NCBI GenBank assembly: GCA_025531455.1
Contig: JAMYHL010000023.1
Span: 310,001 to 374,000, forward strand
DNA from: Apiotrichum sp. Y4204
Taxonomy: Eukaryota; Basidiomycota; Tremellomycetes; Trichosporonales; Trichosporonaceae
Direction: 5' to 3'
Length of the DNA stretch: 64,000 bases
In this document: positions 23,662-36,469 of the stretch, in pieces
How the letters are laid out: each line of letters opens with the position of its first letter
Numbering within the stretch: position 1 is the first letter of the stretch
Translations under genes and position numbers: made by a program
The notes under the pieces: generated by a model
Seen by the model: only the letters and a program-made list of their open reading frames with translations
Told to the model about the DNA's origin: nothing
Database searches by the model: none

Positions 23662-24905
23662 GACGGTTGACCGGGTGAACGATCTCAGAAGTGAGAGATC
23701 AAAGGGGGGTAAGGAGAAATCAAACGAGAGAAGGAGAGTGGATTAATGGTTGAATGTGGATGGGAACAAGAATTAAGCGAGTGTGCGATGGTTGGAAGGC
23801 GGATCGTAGGATGATCGAGTATTGCAGCGAATGAATGTGGATTCAATGTCGCTCCAACTCGTTGTGATCCTTGTGGCCGGGAAAAGAAGGGAGAAAACAG
23901 GGAAGAGGGCCGGAAGGGGAGGGGAGTGGGTGGTGATGATGATGATGATGAGGGGGTGTGAATGACCAAAGATGCAAAGGTGAGACCTGATGGATGCACA
24001 AGAGGCGCAGCGCGAGGCGTCGGCGGCGGTCGTCTGTTGGCAGATGATGCTTTGCTCGTTTGCTCACCAGCGGCCAGAGGGAGGAGGGGTGTGACGGACG
24101 AGCGGTCGCATTTGGTCCGGCTTTGATGTCATTGCCGCGCGCAATCTCACTCGTCCATGCCGTAGCCCGCCGGTGATCACGATTACGATTACATGCTGTG
24201 GCTCTGCGCGCTCTGCTTGTCCCTCTGCTCCTCTGCCCCTCCCACATATCCACATTCCAACAACAAAACGAACGAACACGTATCAGACACGTTGCAAGCC
24301 CTGCACAGAGCTTAAAAACGGCTCCTCGGTTACCATTAGGCGCGTCTTCGAATCCTTATCCCCATATGCAAGCATGTGGTGTGGAGGGTAGTTATTGTTA
24401 ACACCTGTCTGCATGCCGCAACTGGTCTCAAATCTAAAAACTAATGGACTGCATGCCTAATACGGCTGTTCAGCTTCCATAATTAAGCTCTGGATATACT
24501 CTGGGTGTGTGTTTGTGTGCGGGGGCCCAGTTGGGCTGATTCTGTTTCTGGCTTCTTAGCTGGGTGGCCAGAACGACGACGATCCCGATGCGCGATGATC
24601 ATCGGGGGAGGGCGCATACTGCTGATCTGCTGATCATATGGGACACGGATCCCGCTATCCCGACCAAAACATATACTCCAGAGACAGGAACTGTTTCGAG
24701 CTGCTGATCGCCGAGATCAACGCGCCAGAAGACGGCGATCAATATAAGAGATCACGTTTGTTGTTGTCATTATTTCAAGCGTCGAGCCTTCCTCCACACA
24801 CTCTCGCATCTCGACTCTCCCCCGCGCGCCCCGGTATCGTCTCCACTGGCCTCTGTACAATATATTTCTCATCGGTCCCTCCTATAATCACCTTTCCCAA
24901 CGGCC
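23662..24905. other. divergent intergenic region
   Basis: These 1.24 kb separate the starts of the membrane-protein gene (-) and RIC1 (+). They hold a short (GAT)n tract near 23934-23952 and several GATC-containing palindromes near 24590-24640. No supportable ORF or RNA gene was seen. Both promoters must lie here. Confidence 0.45.
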
Positions 24906-27900
24906 ATGTATTGGCCGACATCGGCGGCGCGGATTTTATCCGTCCCACCTCCGCTCGGCCGGGATCCCTTGATCAAAATCGCGTCCAGCAAGCGCGGCAA
25001 CCTCTTCGCGAGCATATCGGCCTCAAGTATAGGAGTGTGGGATGTTCGCGTGAGTTGTACGCCGGACTGCATATACTGACACCAGCCGACAGTGCTTCAG
25101 ACGGCCGTCGAGCGGTCACGGGATAGCATCGAGCGATGGGGTGCAAATGCCGACGTGTTCTGGGCGGCCGACAGCCGAGGGCTTATTATTCTTGTCAGTT
25201 TGCGGACATGACATGAGAGACACACCACCGGGCATGACTGACTCAAACAGACGACGACGTCGCACCTTCTGCTGTACCATCTCGCGCCGACATCGATGCC
25301 CGCCTACGAAAGCGGCAACATCCCTTCCTTTCCTCCAGGCGTCGGACCAGGTGAAGGGGACGTCCTCCTCGGATGGGAACTCAAGGCTCAAGGCGTTGCG
25401 TTTGCAATGGGCGGGTGTCGCAATGTCCTGCCGCAACCCAGCAGCTTGCTCCTCACTCTCCAACACCCGCCCGCCCTCCTCACAGTTCCTTACCCTGTTC
25501 CCACCCAACTCCTTACTCCGCCAGGCTCGCATTTTCCCCCATTACCCCTCGATGGCGAGACGGAGGAACAGGTCGAATGCGACCTTTGGGACTTGGGAAA
25601 AGCAAAGGATTGGATGGCTCAGGACGGTGAGTATGGGCCATCTACAAAATGTGGAACAGGAGGTACTGACGAATCCAGACCGTGTCCCAGTTCCGACAAT
25701 GCTTACAGCCACAAGAGTCACGGGGCTGCCGGTTATCTACTCCCTATTGACGGACGAAGGGCGGGCGTATGTCATGTATCTGTCGCAGCAGATCAAGCTA
25801 TTACGAACAGATGTAAGCCCAGCTAGAACCTATGCTCTATGCCTAAGCTCATTGCAGATGGCCCCACAAGTTGGTGCGCGCGATGATGGTCCCTCAACGA
25901 CGACTGAGAGCGGCAAGTGGTGCGGCCAACTTGTTCACCCTTCCCCGGTGGATATCAAGGCCGGTGTAGCAGCTCTGGCTCTTTCATCAGATCACACGCC
26001 CAGCAACCCCGTCAAGGCCGTAGAAGTCGCTGTAAACGGAAGACTAGGACTCGTTGCCGTTGGGACTGACACGTGAGAACATCTTGCATACGCAGGCTAA
26101 CAAGGTAGTGGTCTGGTGAACGTGCTTGTCCTGCCGCCCTATCCACAGACACCACGATACTCGCACACTCTGGACCTCAAGCACTCCGCGAATCTCCGAG
26201 TGTCACCGGGCGCGATTACCTCAATGGCGTGGACTTCGGATGGTTATGCGCTGGCCGTTGGGTACGAAAGGAGTTGGGCCGTATGGAGCCTGGGCGGCCG
26301 TTTGAACGGCTGGGGCGTCATGGACCCAGACAACGATGAGCCTGTGACGGACAGTTTCATGAACGGCGTTTCGAGCTTGTTCTGGTCGCCAGGCAATCTC
26401 GATTTGTTCATGCAGGCCCCGGGGGAGCAGACACGGTTGTACGCCATGCCGTTCGTCAAGAGTGCGACCACCGGCCAGCTCTCGCCCGACAATACACGAT
26501 ACGCGTTCTTGCAGATGGATGACCGCGTGCTCGTCTACCGCGGCGCGGACCAGCCTGATATGAGTGTCATCAACCCCGAGTCGGACGTGTGGCAACATAT
26601 TCACATCCCGAACGTGTACATAGCGACGAACTGGCCAATTCGCTACGCCTCGATATCGTCAGACGGTCGGTTCATTGCTGTCGCCGGCCGCCGAGGACTA
26701 ACTCACTACTCCGCTGGGTCTGGGCGATGGAAGCTGTTTGGCCAAGAGCGGGAAGAGCGAGGATTTACGGTGCGAGGAGGCCTGCTGTGGTTCCACCATG
26801 TGCTCATTGCTGCTGTGGAGGTTGACAAACGATACCAAATCCGACTCTATTCTCGTGACCTCGATCTCAGCGACACCAACGTCCTCCATTCGCAGAGCGT
26901 ACCATCCCCTGTGCTGGTCATGACCCTTCTTGACAACTCGCTGCTGGTCTACACGGCGGACAGTATGCTCTACCACTTTGTCATATTGCCGACGCGGGAC
27001 AGCATCCGCATCCAGCTGTGCGGAAGCATGTCCTTCAAGGGCCTAATTACCGTTCCGGCGCGGGTACGCGCACTGTCGTGGATGATTCCCGAAGCGCAGA
27101 AGCGCCTCGGTGACCCGGCTGACGACTTGATAGTTGCAACGATCATCTTCCTCGTCGACGGCCGGCTCGTTCTTCTCCGTCCTCGTCGTGCAGGCACCGC
27201 CGAGGTGAGGTACGACATGCAGGTCCTCGCGGACCGAATCGAAACCTACTGGACGCATTTGCACGGCGTTGGCACGCTGGAGAACTCGCTATGGGGATAC
27301 GATGGGCGGAGCATGCGTGTCTGGCTAGACGCACTCACCATTGAGGCGACTAGGGTGGACCTCAACCTCGACACATATGAGAGCGTCAAGGAGAGCATCA
27401 ACCTCAGGCTCGATTTCTATCCTCTTTGTGAGCTGATCCGCATGCGAGTTTGATCAACATTAACACGCAGCCATCCTCATGGATAAAGGCATTATCATTG
27501 GGGTAGACTACGAGACATCAACCCGCTCTCTCCCCTTTGCGTTGTTCAAGATCCAGACCTCGACACACCTCTTCCTTCCACAGTTCCTGAGGTACCATCT
27601 GGACGCAGGGCGCCTAAAGCACGCTCTGGCGCTGAGTGCAAACTACCAGAATCTCGTGTACTTTGGACACTCACTGGAGGTGCTATTGCACTCTGTATTG
27701 GAGGACACAGTGGACGCGCTGGCCAAGGGCGCTTCCTCAGTCTCCTCATCGTCCTCCGACCCCGAGGACAGCAAGCCTGATGCCCAACGCACGCTCTCAC
27801 TCGTGGCGACATTCCTGGATAATTTTCCCGAATGTCTCGACGTCGTTGTCAGCTGTGCACGCAAGACCGAGCTGGAGCATTGGGGTATCCTCTTCGATGT

Positions 27901-28210
27901 CGTCGGCCGCCCGCGCGACCTATACGAGCGGTGCATATCCGCCGGCGAGCTGCGCACTGCTGCCAGTTATCTGCTGGTGATGCACACGCTCGAGGAGGCC
28001 GATGACGCGGAGGACACAGTGCGCCTCCTCCGCCTCGCGATAGACGCCAAGGAGACGCAACTGTGCAAGGAGCTCCTCCGCTTCCTGCACTCGATCGACG
28101 ACACGGGCGGCGCGCTCCGTCGCGCCATTGACCAGATACCCATCCTCCTCGGCGGAAGCCGGAGCCCTCGAACGTATACTCCGGGCGCTGCATCGCCGAT
28201 ACGCTCGTAG
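24906..28210 (+). CDS. RIC1: Ric1, subunit of the Rgp1-Ric1 exchange factor for Ypt6/Rab6
   Basis: With Rgp1, Ric1 activates the Golgi GTPase Ypt6/Rab6 for endosome-to-Golgi fusion. The start MYWPTSAARILSVPPP matches the 'MYWP' opening of Ric1. Exon 1 ends at a GTGAGT donor near 25048, and exon 2 begins at the acceptor before PTVLQTAVERSRD. A beta-propeller-type N-terminal half includes ITSMAWTSDGYALAVGYERS and FMNGVSSLFWSPGNLDLFM, as in other Ric1 proteins. The C-terminal RIC1 domain (27479-28210) has LPQFLRYHLDAGRLKHAL, YQNLVYFGHSLEVLLHSVL and YLLVMHTLEEADDAEDT. At least seven exons are needed; some in 25.3-25.9 kb are assigned by frame only. The protein, about 980 aa, is near the usual length. 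Confidence 0.9.
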
Positions 28211-28705
28211 TGCTCGTGATAGATGCGAGATAGAACGGAAGACTCGGATATGCATGTTGTATGAGTGTGGGAATAACTTACTGAGACTTGGGGGGCCCTG
28301 AATCAGACATGACCAGAACGCGTCGAGCGGGAGTAATTTTAGCCGGGGCCACGGGGGGATGATGCGCCTGGGCGACATCCAGCCATTTCCATTCCGCAAC
28401 CACACAACACCGAGTGAGCTACATCACACAACGCCGAGCGACTCACTCGTACCATTGACTCACACGACGACAACCACCTCGTCTTTGCATCCACATCATC
28501 TTTGACCCCGAGAAACAGACGTGCATCTCGCCGCTTGGACCAACGCTGCGAATCATTTTCCGCGCCCCGTGATCCAACAAGACAGGACGAACCCCCGCGA
28601 AGGCCGTTAGGGAAGGACGCGTCGCACTTTCTCCATACTTAATTCTGTGATTCCCCTCCACCCACTCTTGACTCCACTAGTCCACATCCCCCGAATCCAG
28701 GTGAA
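28211..28705. other. intergenic, promoter of the chromodomain gene
   Basis: The spacer lies between the tandem RIC1 and HP1-like genes. It presumably contains the RIC1 3' UTR and the next promoter. No further gene was seen. Confidence 0.45.
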
Positions 28706-29798
28706 ATGTCCCGCTCAGCATCGAGGCAGCGGCGCGCGTCGCTCGAGGATGAGCCGATCGAGATTGACGACGTCGACGTCGAGGAGGTGAACAGCGACGA
28801 GGGTGAGGAGGAGGAGGAGGAGTACGAGGTCGAGGCGGTCGTGGACCACCGGCATGAGGTGCGTGTGCTTCCATTGATGTGGTGAGACTGGTTGTACTGA
28901 CTGTTTTCGCAGAAGGGCAAAATTAAGTGTGGGTGGCACATATCGCGCGGATCGCGACGTGCCTTCTTGAACATCAGTACTCACTGCAGATCTCGTTGCG
29001 TGGAAGGGATACGGATCAGAGCACAACACTTGGGAACCTGAGGAGAATGTGTGCGTGGAGCTCTGCGAGGTGTGATCTTGATGCTGACCTGTCACTTTCT
29101 AACTGCCCTTCATAACATCGAATGCGCGATCTCTCCCAACTCCCAACTCTCAACTTCCACCTGACGTTCTCTCACAGCGAGCACGCAAAGGAGATTGTCT
29201 CAGCGTACTGGGCCAAACAGCCCAAGAGCGGCAAGATCCAGAAGCGGAAGGAGGCCCCCGCCGCGCCGCCGTCGTCTGGCCGCCGCGGACGAACGTCCAC
29301 CGCACGCGTCGCCGAGTCCATCCCTGACGAGGTGCACTTTTCGGACACGCACCGCGACGAGATGTCAAAGTACCAGGACATTCCGGACTGGGAGACGCTC
29401 GTGCGCTCAATCGACACCGTCGAGCGGACCAGCAAGAACGGTCTGATCGTATACCTTACAATGTGAGTGAAAGCGGGGAGGAGTGCAGTCCGGAATCAGC
29501 ATGTGCGGGCGATCGAGGGATCTTTACAAAGCTCGCCGTTATTGGGTTGCGACACTACTCGCAGGCTCAACCCTTCCCGCGGCGAATCGTGAATCAAAGG
29601 AGCGACCTGGCTGACTTTTCAGGAAGGGCGGCGAGCGCTTCGGCGTGTCCAACGCAATGGCGAACAGGCGCTGCCCCCAGGTGATGCTGCGCTTTTACGA
29701 AAAACATCTCAAGTGGGTACCGGCGAGATCATCGCATACGCTGTTTGCTTTTGCGGTACAGTTCAGCTGACGTCCCCAGGTGGCGTGGCGCCGAGTAA
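28706..29798 (+). CDS. HP1/Swi6-like chromodomain and chromoshadow protein
   Basis: A heterochromatin protein that would bind methylated H3K9. Six exons are read by frame: 28706-28858, then KGKIK at about 28915, YLVAWKGYGSEHNTWEPEE after 28989, a large exon from about 29180 to 29462, one from about 29623, and a terminal exon ending at 29798. An acidic N-terminal arm precedes the chromodomain. The aromatic cage residues are kept: Tyr in EYEVEAV, Trp in AWKG and Tyr in KGYG. A basic hinge (SGRRGRTSTARVAE) leads to a chromoshadow domain (DIPDWETLVRSIDTVERTSK, then ANRRCPQVMLRFYEKHLKW), with the Trp near the end used for PxVxL partner binding. The tail WRGAE is set by the last junction. Some junctions use GTGGGT or GTGCGT donors. 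HP1 with both domains is clear; the Swi6 name is by analogy. Confidence 0.9.
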
Positions 29799-30369
29799 AC
29801 TGCGTCCGCCCGCTCTCGTTTATCAGCCTATTCCATGTTGTCGTGGTTGCCACGACAATGCAGTTTTCACCTTCGTTCGCGTTCGCATCTTTCCCGTCGA
29901 TACTATGTATTTGCTCCAATGTTGCCGGATGCCAGCGTGCAACAAACGAAACGGAACCATCTGGCTCAGCACCCGGAGTAGTGTGCGATGCTTGGCGATG
30001 GGCACCGTGTTCACTTGTTCCTCCAGGGGCCACAGACTGTAACAGTGTGGTCAGGCAATGGACTGTGCCCATTGCGACAATATCTGCTCGATTGACTTCA
30101 ATCAGCTCACCACCACTGACCAATTACGATCCTCGCCCACTATCAATGTTTCAGATGGTACTGTACTCATGTTCAGAAGAGGGAGACTGACCTAATACTG
30201 ATAAATAAAGACGGGCATTAGCCACAGATTCTGGCAAGCTCTGGAGACGCCAGCCACCCTCTTGTCAATATTGCACTGTTGGTGATACTGGCGCCGCTAG
30301 CTTTCCGAGTCTATTTTCCTTGTTCTGATTATAAGACGCGTCACGGCGCTGGTTTGAACTACAAACAAT

Positions 30370-30417
30370 GATTTTTTATCTTGCTTTATTTTATTTTGTC
30401 TTATTTTATTTTATTGT
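30370..30417. repeat. A/T low-complexity tract
   Basis: The plus strand is built of repeated 'TTTTA' and 'TTTTATT' units with a few G/C interruptions. It stands out from the GC-rich surroundings. Confidence 0.7.
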
Positions 30418-33400
30418 TTCCACTGACAGCAGTGAACCCCACGAGCCCCGTCATGAATGAGCCATCGAGTATGCGAGCCGAAAGCCCATTCAACGCTTTC
30501 GAACAATAGCTTGAGTCTGCAGCTTCCAACCGTACCGGCTCTTCAATGAGCGTCGACCATGAAACATCCCTTCTCGCACAATTGATTTGCGAGGCAGAAC
30601 GCATCTCATGACCTCGCGTTCGTATTGAAGGCCTCAAACAGGCTGATAAAGTCGCGCTGAGGCCAGGAAGATTCCAGCTTAGCACTCCTCGTCTCCGTTT
30701 TTCAGATCCAGTTATTCAGATCTACGTTAATCAGTAGCCTGGCGGCTTGGGGATTACATACAGAAGGTTGTCTCCTATCTGTTCAATGTTATTAAAGAAG
30801 CAGATTCCTCGCCGCGCCGCTGCCCATCCGGACCTTCTGGACGGTGCTCGTCCATTCTGATCACAGTACTAATAGGGATCGGAACATTTCGAGTTGTGCT
30901 TTCACCCCTGCCGATCCATCAGACAATCATTAGCGCTGATCCTCTATACCTAGCCTTTCGCCGAGCCTTCTGGGACTTGCCTGTTTCATTCTTAGTGACA
31001 TTGTGCACCATCCATAGAGGTGCCAACGCTCCACTTCCTGGCCTCTCACTCGGTGGCCAAGAACATCGTAGAACACGCTCAACGCGGAGCTAAATTTCGC
31101 ATCAACACCACTGTGATCTTGCCTCCCTCTGTATCTGCGTCCAAGTGCGCCCGGGCCAAGTCAGAGATAGAGACGTCAATGATCGAGGAAGTCCGGTGAA
31201 ATTACATGTGCCACATGTCACATGTACATATAACTAATAGTATCAACTAAGCGGTTGAGAACGTTTCCGCCACAAAGGCCCATTTTGGTGCAACGTGAAC
31301 AGACAACAAATATTCTGCGCTCTGCAACCGCTGTAACGCGAGTGCGGCATGTCCCGTCTGCCGAACATGGCCACCGCAAAAGAACTAACGCCCAGATAAC
31401 GGCCATGACCGCTTTTCCATTGTGAAGGCGAGAATTAGAATGCGACTGTGTGCAGGTAAACATAAGGGTAATGAGGGCAGGGGCCAGCAGGTCCTACACG
31501 AGACAACGCGCGACCTGCGTAGACCACGACGACCTACAAGCAATCCATTGCTCCTCAGGCCAAAGCTCCACCTCTTCGGACCCAGCAGATGGGCTTGACA
31601 CCATGTGCTGCGCATCTCAAGAGTACGCGGACGCGGCTGTCGCGAGGAGAGCGCGGAGAACGTCCCGCTCACGCGAGCGCGGCCCGTGATCACCAAAGAA
31701 CGCCGAGGTATGCCGGCCATGCCGGAAAGACCTGTAGTGAGTGATATGCGCACGGCAAAGCAGAGTAGTTGCGGGACATATGCGTAGGCCTCCCGTTTGT
31801 GCTGCCGCATATTGTGATCGTTCTCCTATGATCGTTGATAATAGCATTAGAGGCGCGGATGCGGCAAGCACCGCCTCCGCATCGTCAGTCATGTTCGTGG
31901 GGGCACGTGTGGGGAAGAACAAACATTACTTTTCGAGCGCGCTCATTCCCCACAACCCTATGTACGGTACACCCCATTCCAAGATCCGCTGAGGCCCGCG
32001 ACCAGGAACGACGTCGTACGCGCACCTGCCGGCGTGCCGAAATATTACAGTACAGAACGGTAACATTACTTGCGTATCCTGTACGCGCTCGGAGTGGGTG
32101 CCTTGAGTGAGTTCGGGTCGGACATGTGACTCCGACATTACTTTGCGCTTCCCGTTCCAACTCTGTTGTCCATTGTGTGTCGAGGCATGTCGAGAGTGAG
32201 CGGAACCTCATAGCCAGCTGACAGCATTGCAGATACACTGCAGAGCTTCGAATGACAGACCTGCGCGCTTGGGACACTGAGCGGTAGTTTCGCGGTGTAG
32301 CAGCCGTTGCACTGAGAAGTTGGGGAGTAGGTCCGCGCGGCATTGACAGACGAAGACCCGTATTGCCGCGCGTATGGTGCGAACCGGAGGCCACCGCTCG
32401 CAAGCTCGAGTCGAACTTGCATAGTGTATTCTGACAACCGGTCTGTCCCTGCTGCATCACTACATCGCTAGACAGCTAGATGCCAGACAATCAAGAACGA
32501 TCGAGCACACCCGAAACACTCGCGCTACTACATTGGTCGTCAGACCAGTGGATCACCAAATTGACAGCATCTTGCTTCTTCGTGACAGGTCCGTGCACCG
32601 CAGGACAGACCGTCGCGAGTTATTTTTGTTCACCACCTGCTGTCGGATCCTCATACAGCACCCATTCTGGCGATTCGGGACGGCCAAGTAGCGCCTCCCA
32701 TGCTCCGTCCTCCCGACCAACCCGCAGACCCAGGCTGCAGGTGTAATGCAAGACACGGGACCACCATCGGACGGACGAGGATCGAGGACGACAACGACAA
32801 ACCGAACAGACATTTCTATTCCGTTTTCTGCATCGCTCGCGGGCCGTTAATGTCTCGTTCTGCAATCGGTTGCTAGGCTCGGAGGGCTATGCGCTTGGCG
32901 CGCTTAGGCCCTTGATTGTTCCTCATCCCAATTCCCAAGAGTTCAGGATGAGAGATGTGGGAATCGGTACTCGTTTGTTATGACTTTGGCCCCTCAGGAC
33001 ATCCGAACGCGATGCAAGAGGTCATAACAAGAGTCATAATAGAACAGTCTGGCGGGTGACTGTGGACCTGGACCTTGGGCCTGAGGCATTAGGGCATTGG
33101 CGCTGCTTCATTGTCTCCCCGGTCCCGCTGTCACGTAACCACCGCCACGCCGCGGTATGGCAAAGGGCGTCGAGGACCAAAGGGACGCGTGCGGCCAGGG
33201 TGACTGTTCTGTCCTCTGACTACTCTGTTGTAAACTGCGGAAATTGCGCATCCGGGCTTGCAGAGCTGTACTGTCGTACGTAGTTAGACTTCCCATGCAC
33301 AGAGGACAGGTCGGAGGATGTTCTTTGTATGCGTGGGTAAATTCGCGGATGAGTTTGCAGTGGTTGGAGCACCACCCACTTCGACCACCTCCCGCCCCGA

Positions 33401-33611
33401 GGCGTTTCTTCCATTATTCCACCCCGACGCGTCCCGTTCCGCCCATTCCCTGCCGGACCCTGCACTAGGAATAACCTTGCCTAGCATGTCTTTATAGGCC
33501 GGCACGGGCTGGCGGCTCTTCCGTCGGCATCGGCTCTTGTCCCGGGAAATATATCCATGTAACAATGGAATGCAGCGAGAAGTGGAGTTGTCATAGCTCA
33601 TGCCGCTCGGG

Positions 33612-33658
33612 ACACGCATATACGTGCATGCACGCGTATGTAAGTGTACACGCATGCA
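33612..33658. repeat. alternating purine-pyrimidine (Z-DNA-prone) tract
   Basis: Bases 33612-33642 alternate purine and pyrimidine without exception (31 nt, mainly CA/TG/CG/TA steps). After one break, 33644-33658 alternates again for 15 nt. Confidence 0.75.
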
Positions 33659-34979
33659 GCGCAACGCGCGCAGCAAGGGCGACCCACTGGATATGGATAG
33701 CCTGAAACTCGGAGGCGTGCTCTAGGCTCAAGCGCAAGCTGGTTAGCTTCCAACCTCGGCGGTTCCCCCGCTTCAAACTCTCAGTCTCTGGACAGCTCCA
33801 AGCTCCAAAGCTTGCCCAGTTCTCGAATCTTGGTTCGAACGTGAATGGAAGCTCTCGGAGCCGGGACGGTCAAAAACACAGGGCCAGCATATAGGGTTAT
33901 GCAGGATCCAGGGCATCCCAGACCAATCGGGAGTAACAGGTTGGTCAACAGTGCTCGGCTGGAAGCTCTACTCTTATGATCAAGCTGTGGCGCAGTTGTG
34001 TACCGTGTTGCACCATGGAACCTGTTGACGTTACAGACTGTCTCGTATCCCGTGGGCGCTTGTGGCGTCCACCGGCCACCGTGCCTTGACACTGGTCCGC
34101 CCTTTGCGCCTCTGCCGCGTCGTACGCCGTCAGCGCTTGTGAGCTTGTGAGCTACCGCTACCCGGGGACTGCAAAGGGAAGATCAGGATCAGAAGACCGA
34201 CCTGTGCCGAGAGTGCAGGGGCTTTTGAGGGAAGTCGTCTCCCCACATGTCAGTGGGCCTCAATTACAACCGAACAGGCCTGACAGGCAGCCGGCCCAAG
34301 AGGCCAACGCGGGTTCAGGATCTTCTCCTTTCGGGTTGTTTGATGTTCATCCAGCTCTGCCGTAGTCGGAGGAGACCCTATCACCTGGGTAACAGGCTCG
34401 CAGAAAAGCTGCAGACGCGGCAAAATCCTCCAAGTTGCAAGTTGGCCTCCCCGCGCCTCGGCAAGTGTCTTGCCAGTCTGGCGTCGTGTCCATTGATTGT
34501 CGTCACAGGCATCACAGGGCTAGAGCAGGATCCAGAGCACGAGGCTTCCTTACCCGCCAACCCGGATCCTTGGTCTTCCAGTGCTGTCTTTCGTATCCCT
34601 CGGGCGGGGATGTTATTTTGGGGTAGCCCTACTGCTCGTGATCGTGTAGGTTGCGGCAGGCGGGAGCGCGAGGGAGCCAACGATAGGGAGAACGAACCCG
34701 AGGGATCGACAGTAGCGGATGTGACGGGCTGGGCGACTGCCGCAACTGGCCCTTTGGGGCATCAAACGCCTGCAGAGCATGTAGAGCCTCTGCAGATCAC
34801 AGCGGCATGCAGATGATGGTGTTGCGCCTCTCTCCTGTGATGGCGTTTGTCTCGAGCCGTTTCACGACAACAGTGACATAGACGATACTGGGCAGAAGCA
34901 GAGAGACGCTCCACAGGGCTGTCCACACAGCAACAGACGGTCGTCAATGTGCAGTCCAAGCGCGCATGTCATTCACAGC

Positions 34980-36469
34980 GACAGGTTTACATATACTCGA
35001 GTTCCCGTCGACGCTAACTCTCCCTTGTGCTCACTGTTTTGATTCTATAATCTTCTCGTCGACGAACAGTCGTTCCCGCCGCCCCGACAACTGCGTGCTC
35101 AGAGTGCTCACCTGCCTCGCACTCGGCGGTTCCTTCTGCCTTCGCCGGTCTTCCTAGCTTCCTCTTCCTTCGGTTTCTTCACGCCTGCTCCTCGGCCGTT
35201 TCGCTCTTGGTCTTGTGCACCACCCGTTCTTCACCACATCCTCTTTCAACGCACATCGTTCCGACTGCCTACCACGCTCGTTTATTATCCCTTCCTCTCG
35301 GCAGCCCGCTTCCCCTCCCATTGTTCCTCCTCTCCTTGCGACCCAACACATCATACTTGCCACCACCGTCAGCACAGTCACAACTGTGAGCCACAGCCAC
35401 AGCCCCCCTGGCGTGTTCATTCCCAGTGAGTCCGTGCTTCGAGTTTCCTTGAAAGTGTCCCGTCAGTGTTGGAGGAGACCCACCCACAATGGCAAACCAC
35501 TACCTGTGGCTTGTGGCGGAAGGTGTCCTCACGTGCCTTATTGAGCCACCATGACCACCATTGAGATTTTGGAACACCTCGGCGATTAGTGATTCGCTTC
35601 GATCTTGTTCGGTTCCAGAATTCCAGAATTCAACCCACGCGTCCTGTGTTGCTTCTTGCTTCATAGCGCTTCATGCTTCTTGGCTCGTATTAGTTTGCTT
35701 CTTGCATCCTGTCATCCTATCACTACTCCACAACTCAGCTATCGTGACACGTCGGGGCGTGTGGTCCATGATCACCTGCCTCTACACGTCCGATCTGTCT
35801 CGTGAGACACCCTGCAACCTATGTCCTGTCCTCACTTCGCTTGTGCCACAGGGCAACAATGTGGATCTGACGTCCCCACTCCCAAGAGGTCCCCGTGGCC
35901 TTGTGGTAGCTGGCTTCGATTCCATCTTTAGCATTCCGCTTGTTTCGGACCCAGCACAGGTTACAAATTGGCAGGGGTGTGGTCTGGGGCAATGACGCCT
36001 CGTCTCACGATCGAGGGGTCCGAGACAACCAGCAAGAAATACACCATGCTTGCGCGTCTGCATGATCATTTCGCAGAGATTGCAGGAGAGTGGAGTACAA
36101 TCTTCGTCTTGCGTGATCCTGCAACTCGGTCCAACAGCATTCGCGTCTTGTCCGTGTCTTTTGCATGCCTCATCTCTCCAGACTCTTGCTTAAGCTTTCT
36201 TGGTCACTTTCAGCTACTCCTGTTAGGTCTCTCGCACTCCGGTTCTGCTTCTTTGTGTCCACCCCATGATCCCGGCTTTTGCTGTTCCGCTCCGAGCTAC
36301 TGGATCGATACATTGTTAAGCGGATGCTGGGCAGGACCGTCGAGCAACTAGTGGCCAGCTCACGGCCAGGGCCTCGTGACAAGGCTGAAAACGAGCCTCT
36401 GACCACTCACTCTCGCTGTGGATCTCCAGTCAACTACGATCAATACTAACCTCTCAAGGGTAACCGATC
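34980..36469 (+). promoter_or_regulatory. pyrimidine-rich upstream region of the laccase gene
   Basis: About 1.5 kb before the laccase ATG. The plus strand is strongly C/T-rich, especially 35120-35340, and holds several short upstream ORFs. It could be an extended promoter and long 5' leader. A GTGAGT at about 35426 could be a leader-intron donor. No TATA box was assigned. Confidence 0.4.

Larger units (their letters stand above)
29799..34979. other. gene-poor region, no supportable gene
   Basis: About 5.2 kb with only short overlapping ORFs on both strands, none with recognisable protein motifs or a coherent exon chain. It contains an A/T-rich low-complexity tract at 30370-30417 and an alternating purine-pyrimidine tract at 33612-33658. 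No tRNA B-box followed by a terminator, rRNA or transposase motif was seen. Decayed mobile DNA, long ncRNA or a structural region cannot be told apart by eye. Confidence 0.4.

Noticed and set aside
31885..32460. 191-codon minus-strand ORF in the gene-poor region
   Set aside because: No family resemblance, scattered Cys/Arg/Ser composition typical of chance ORFs, and no splice-linked neighbours.
34247..34816. 189-codon plus-strand ORF upstream of the laccase
   Set aside because: No recognisable domain, starts in unrelated DNA and is matched by a similar antisense ORF.
33056..36351. Possible transposon (reverse transcriptase, transposase or terminal repeats) in the 30-36 kb interval
   Set aside because: No catalytic motifs in any frame and no matching terminal repeats were found by eye. 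A search against repeat libraries would settle it.
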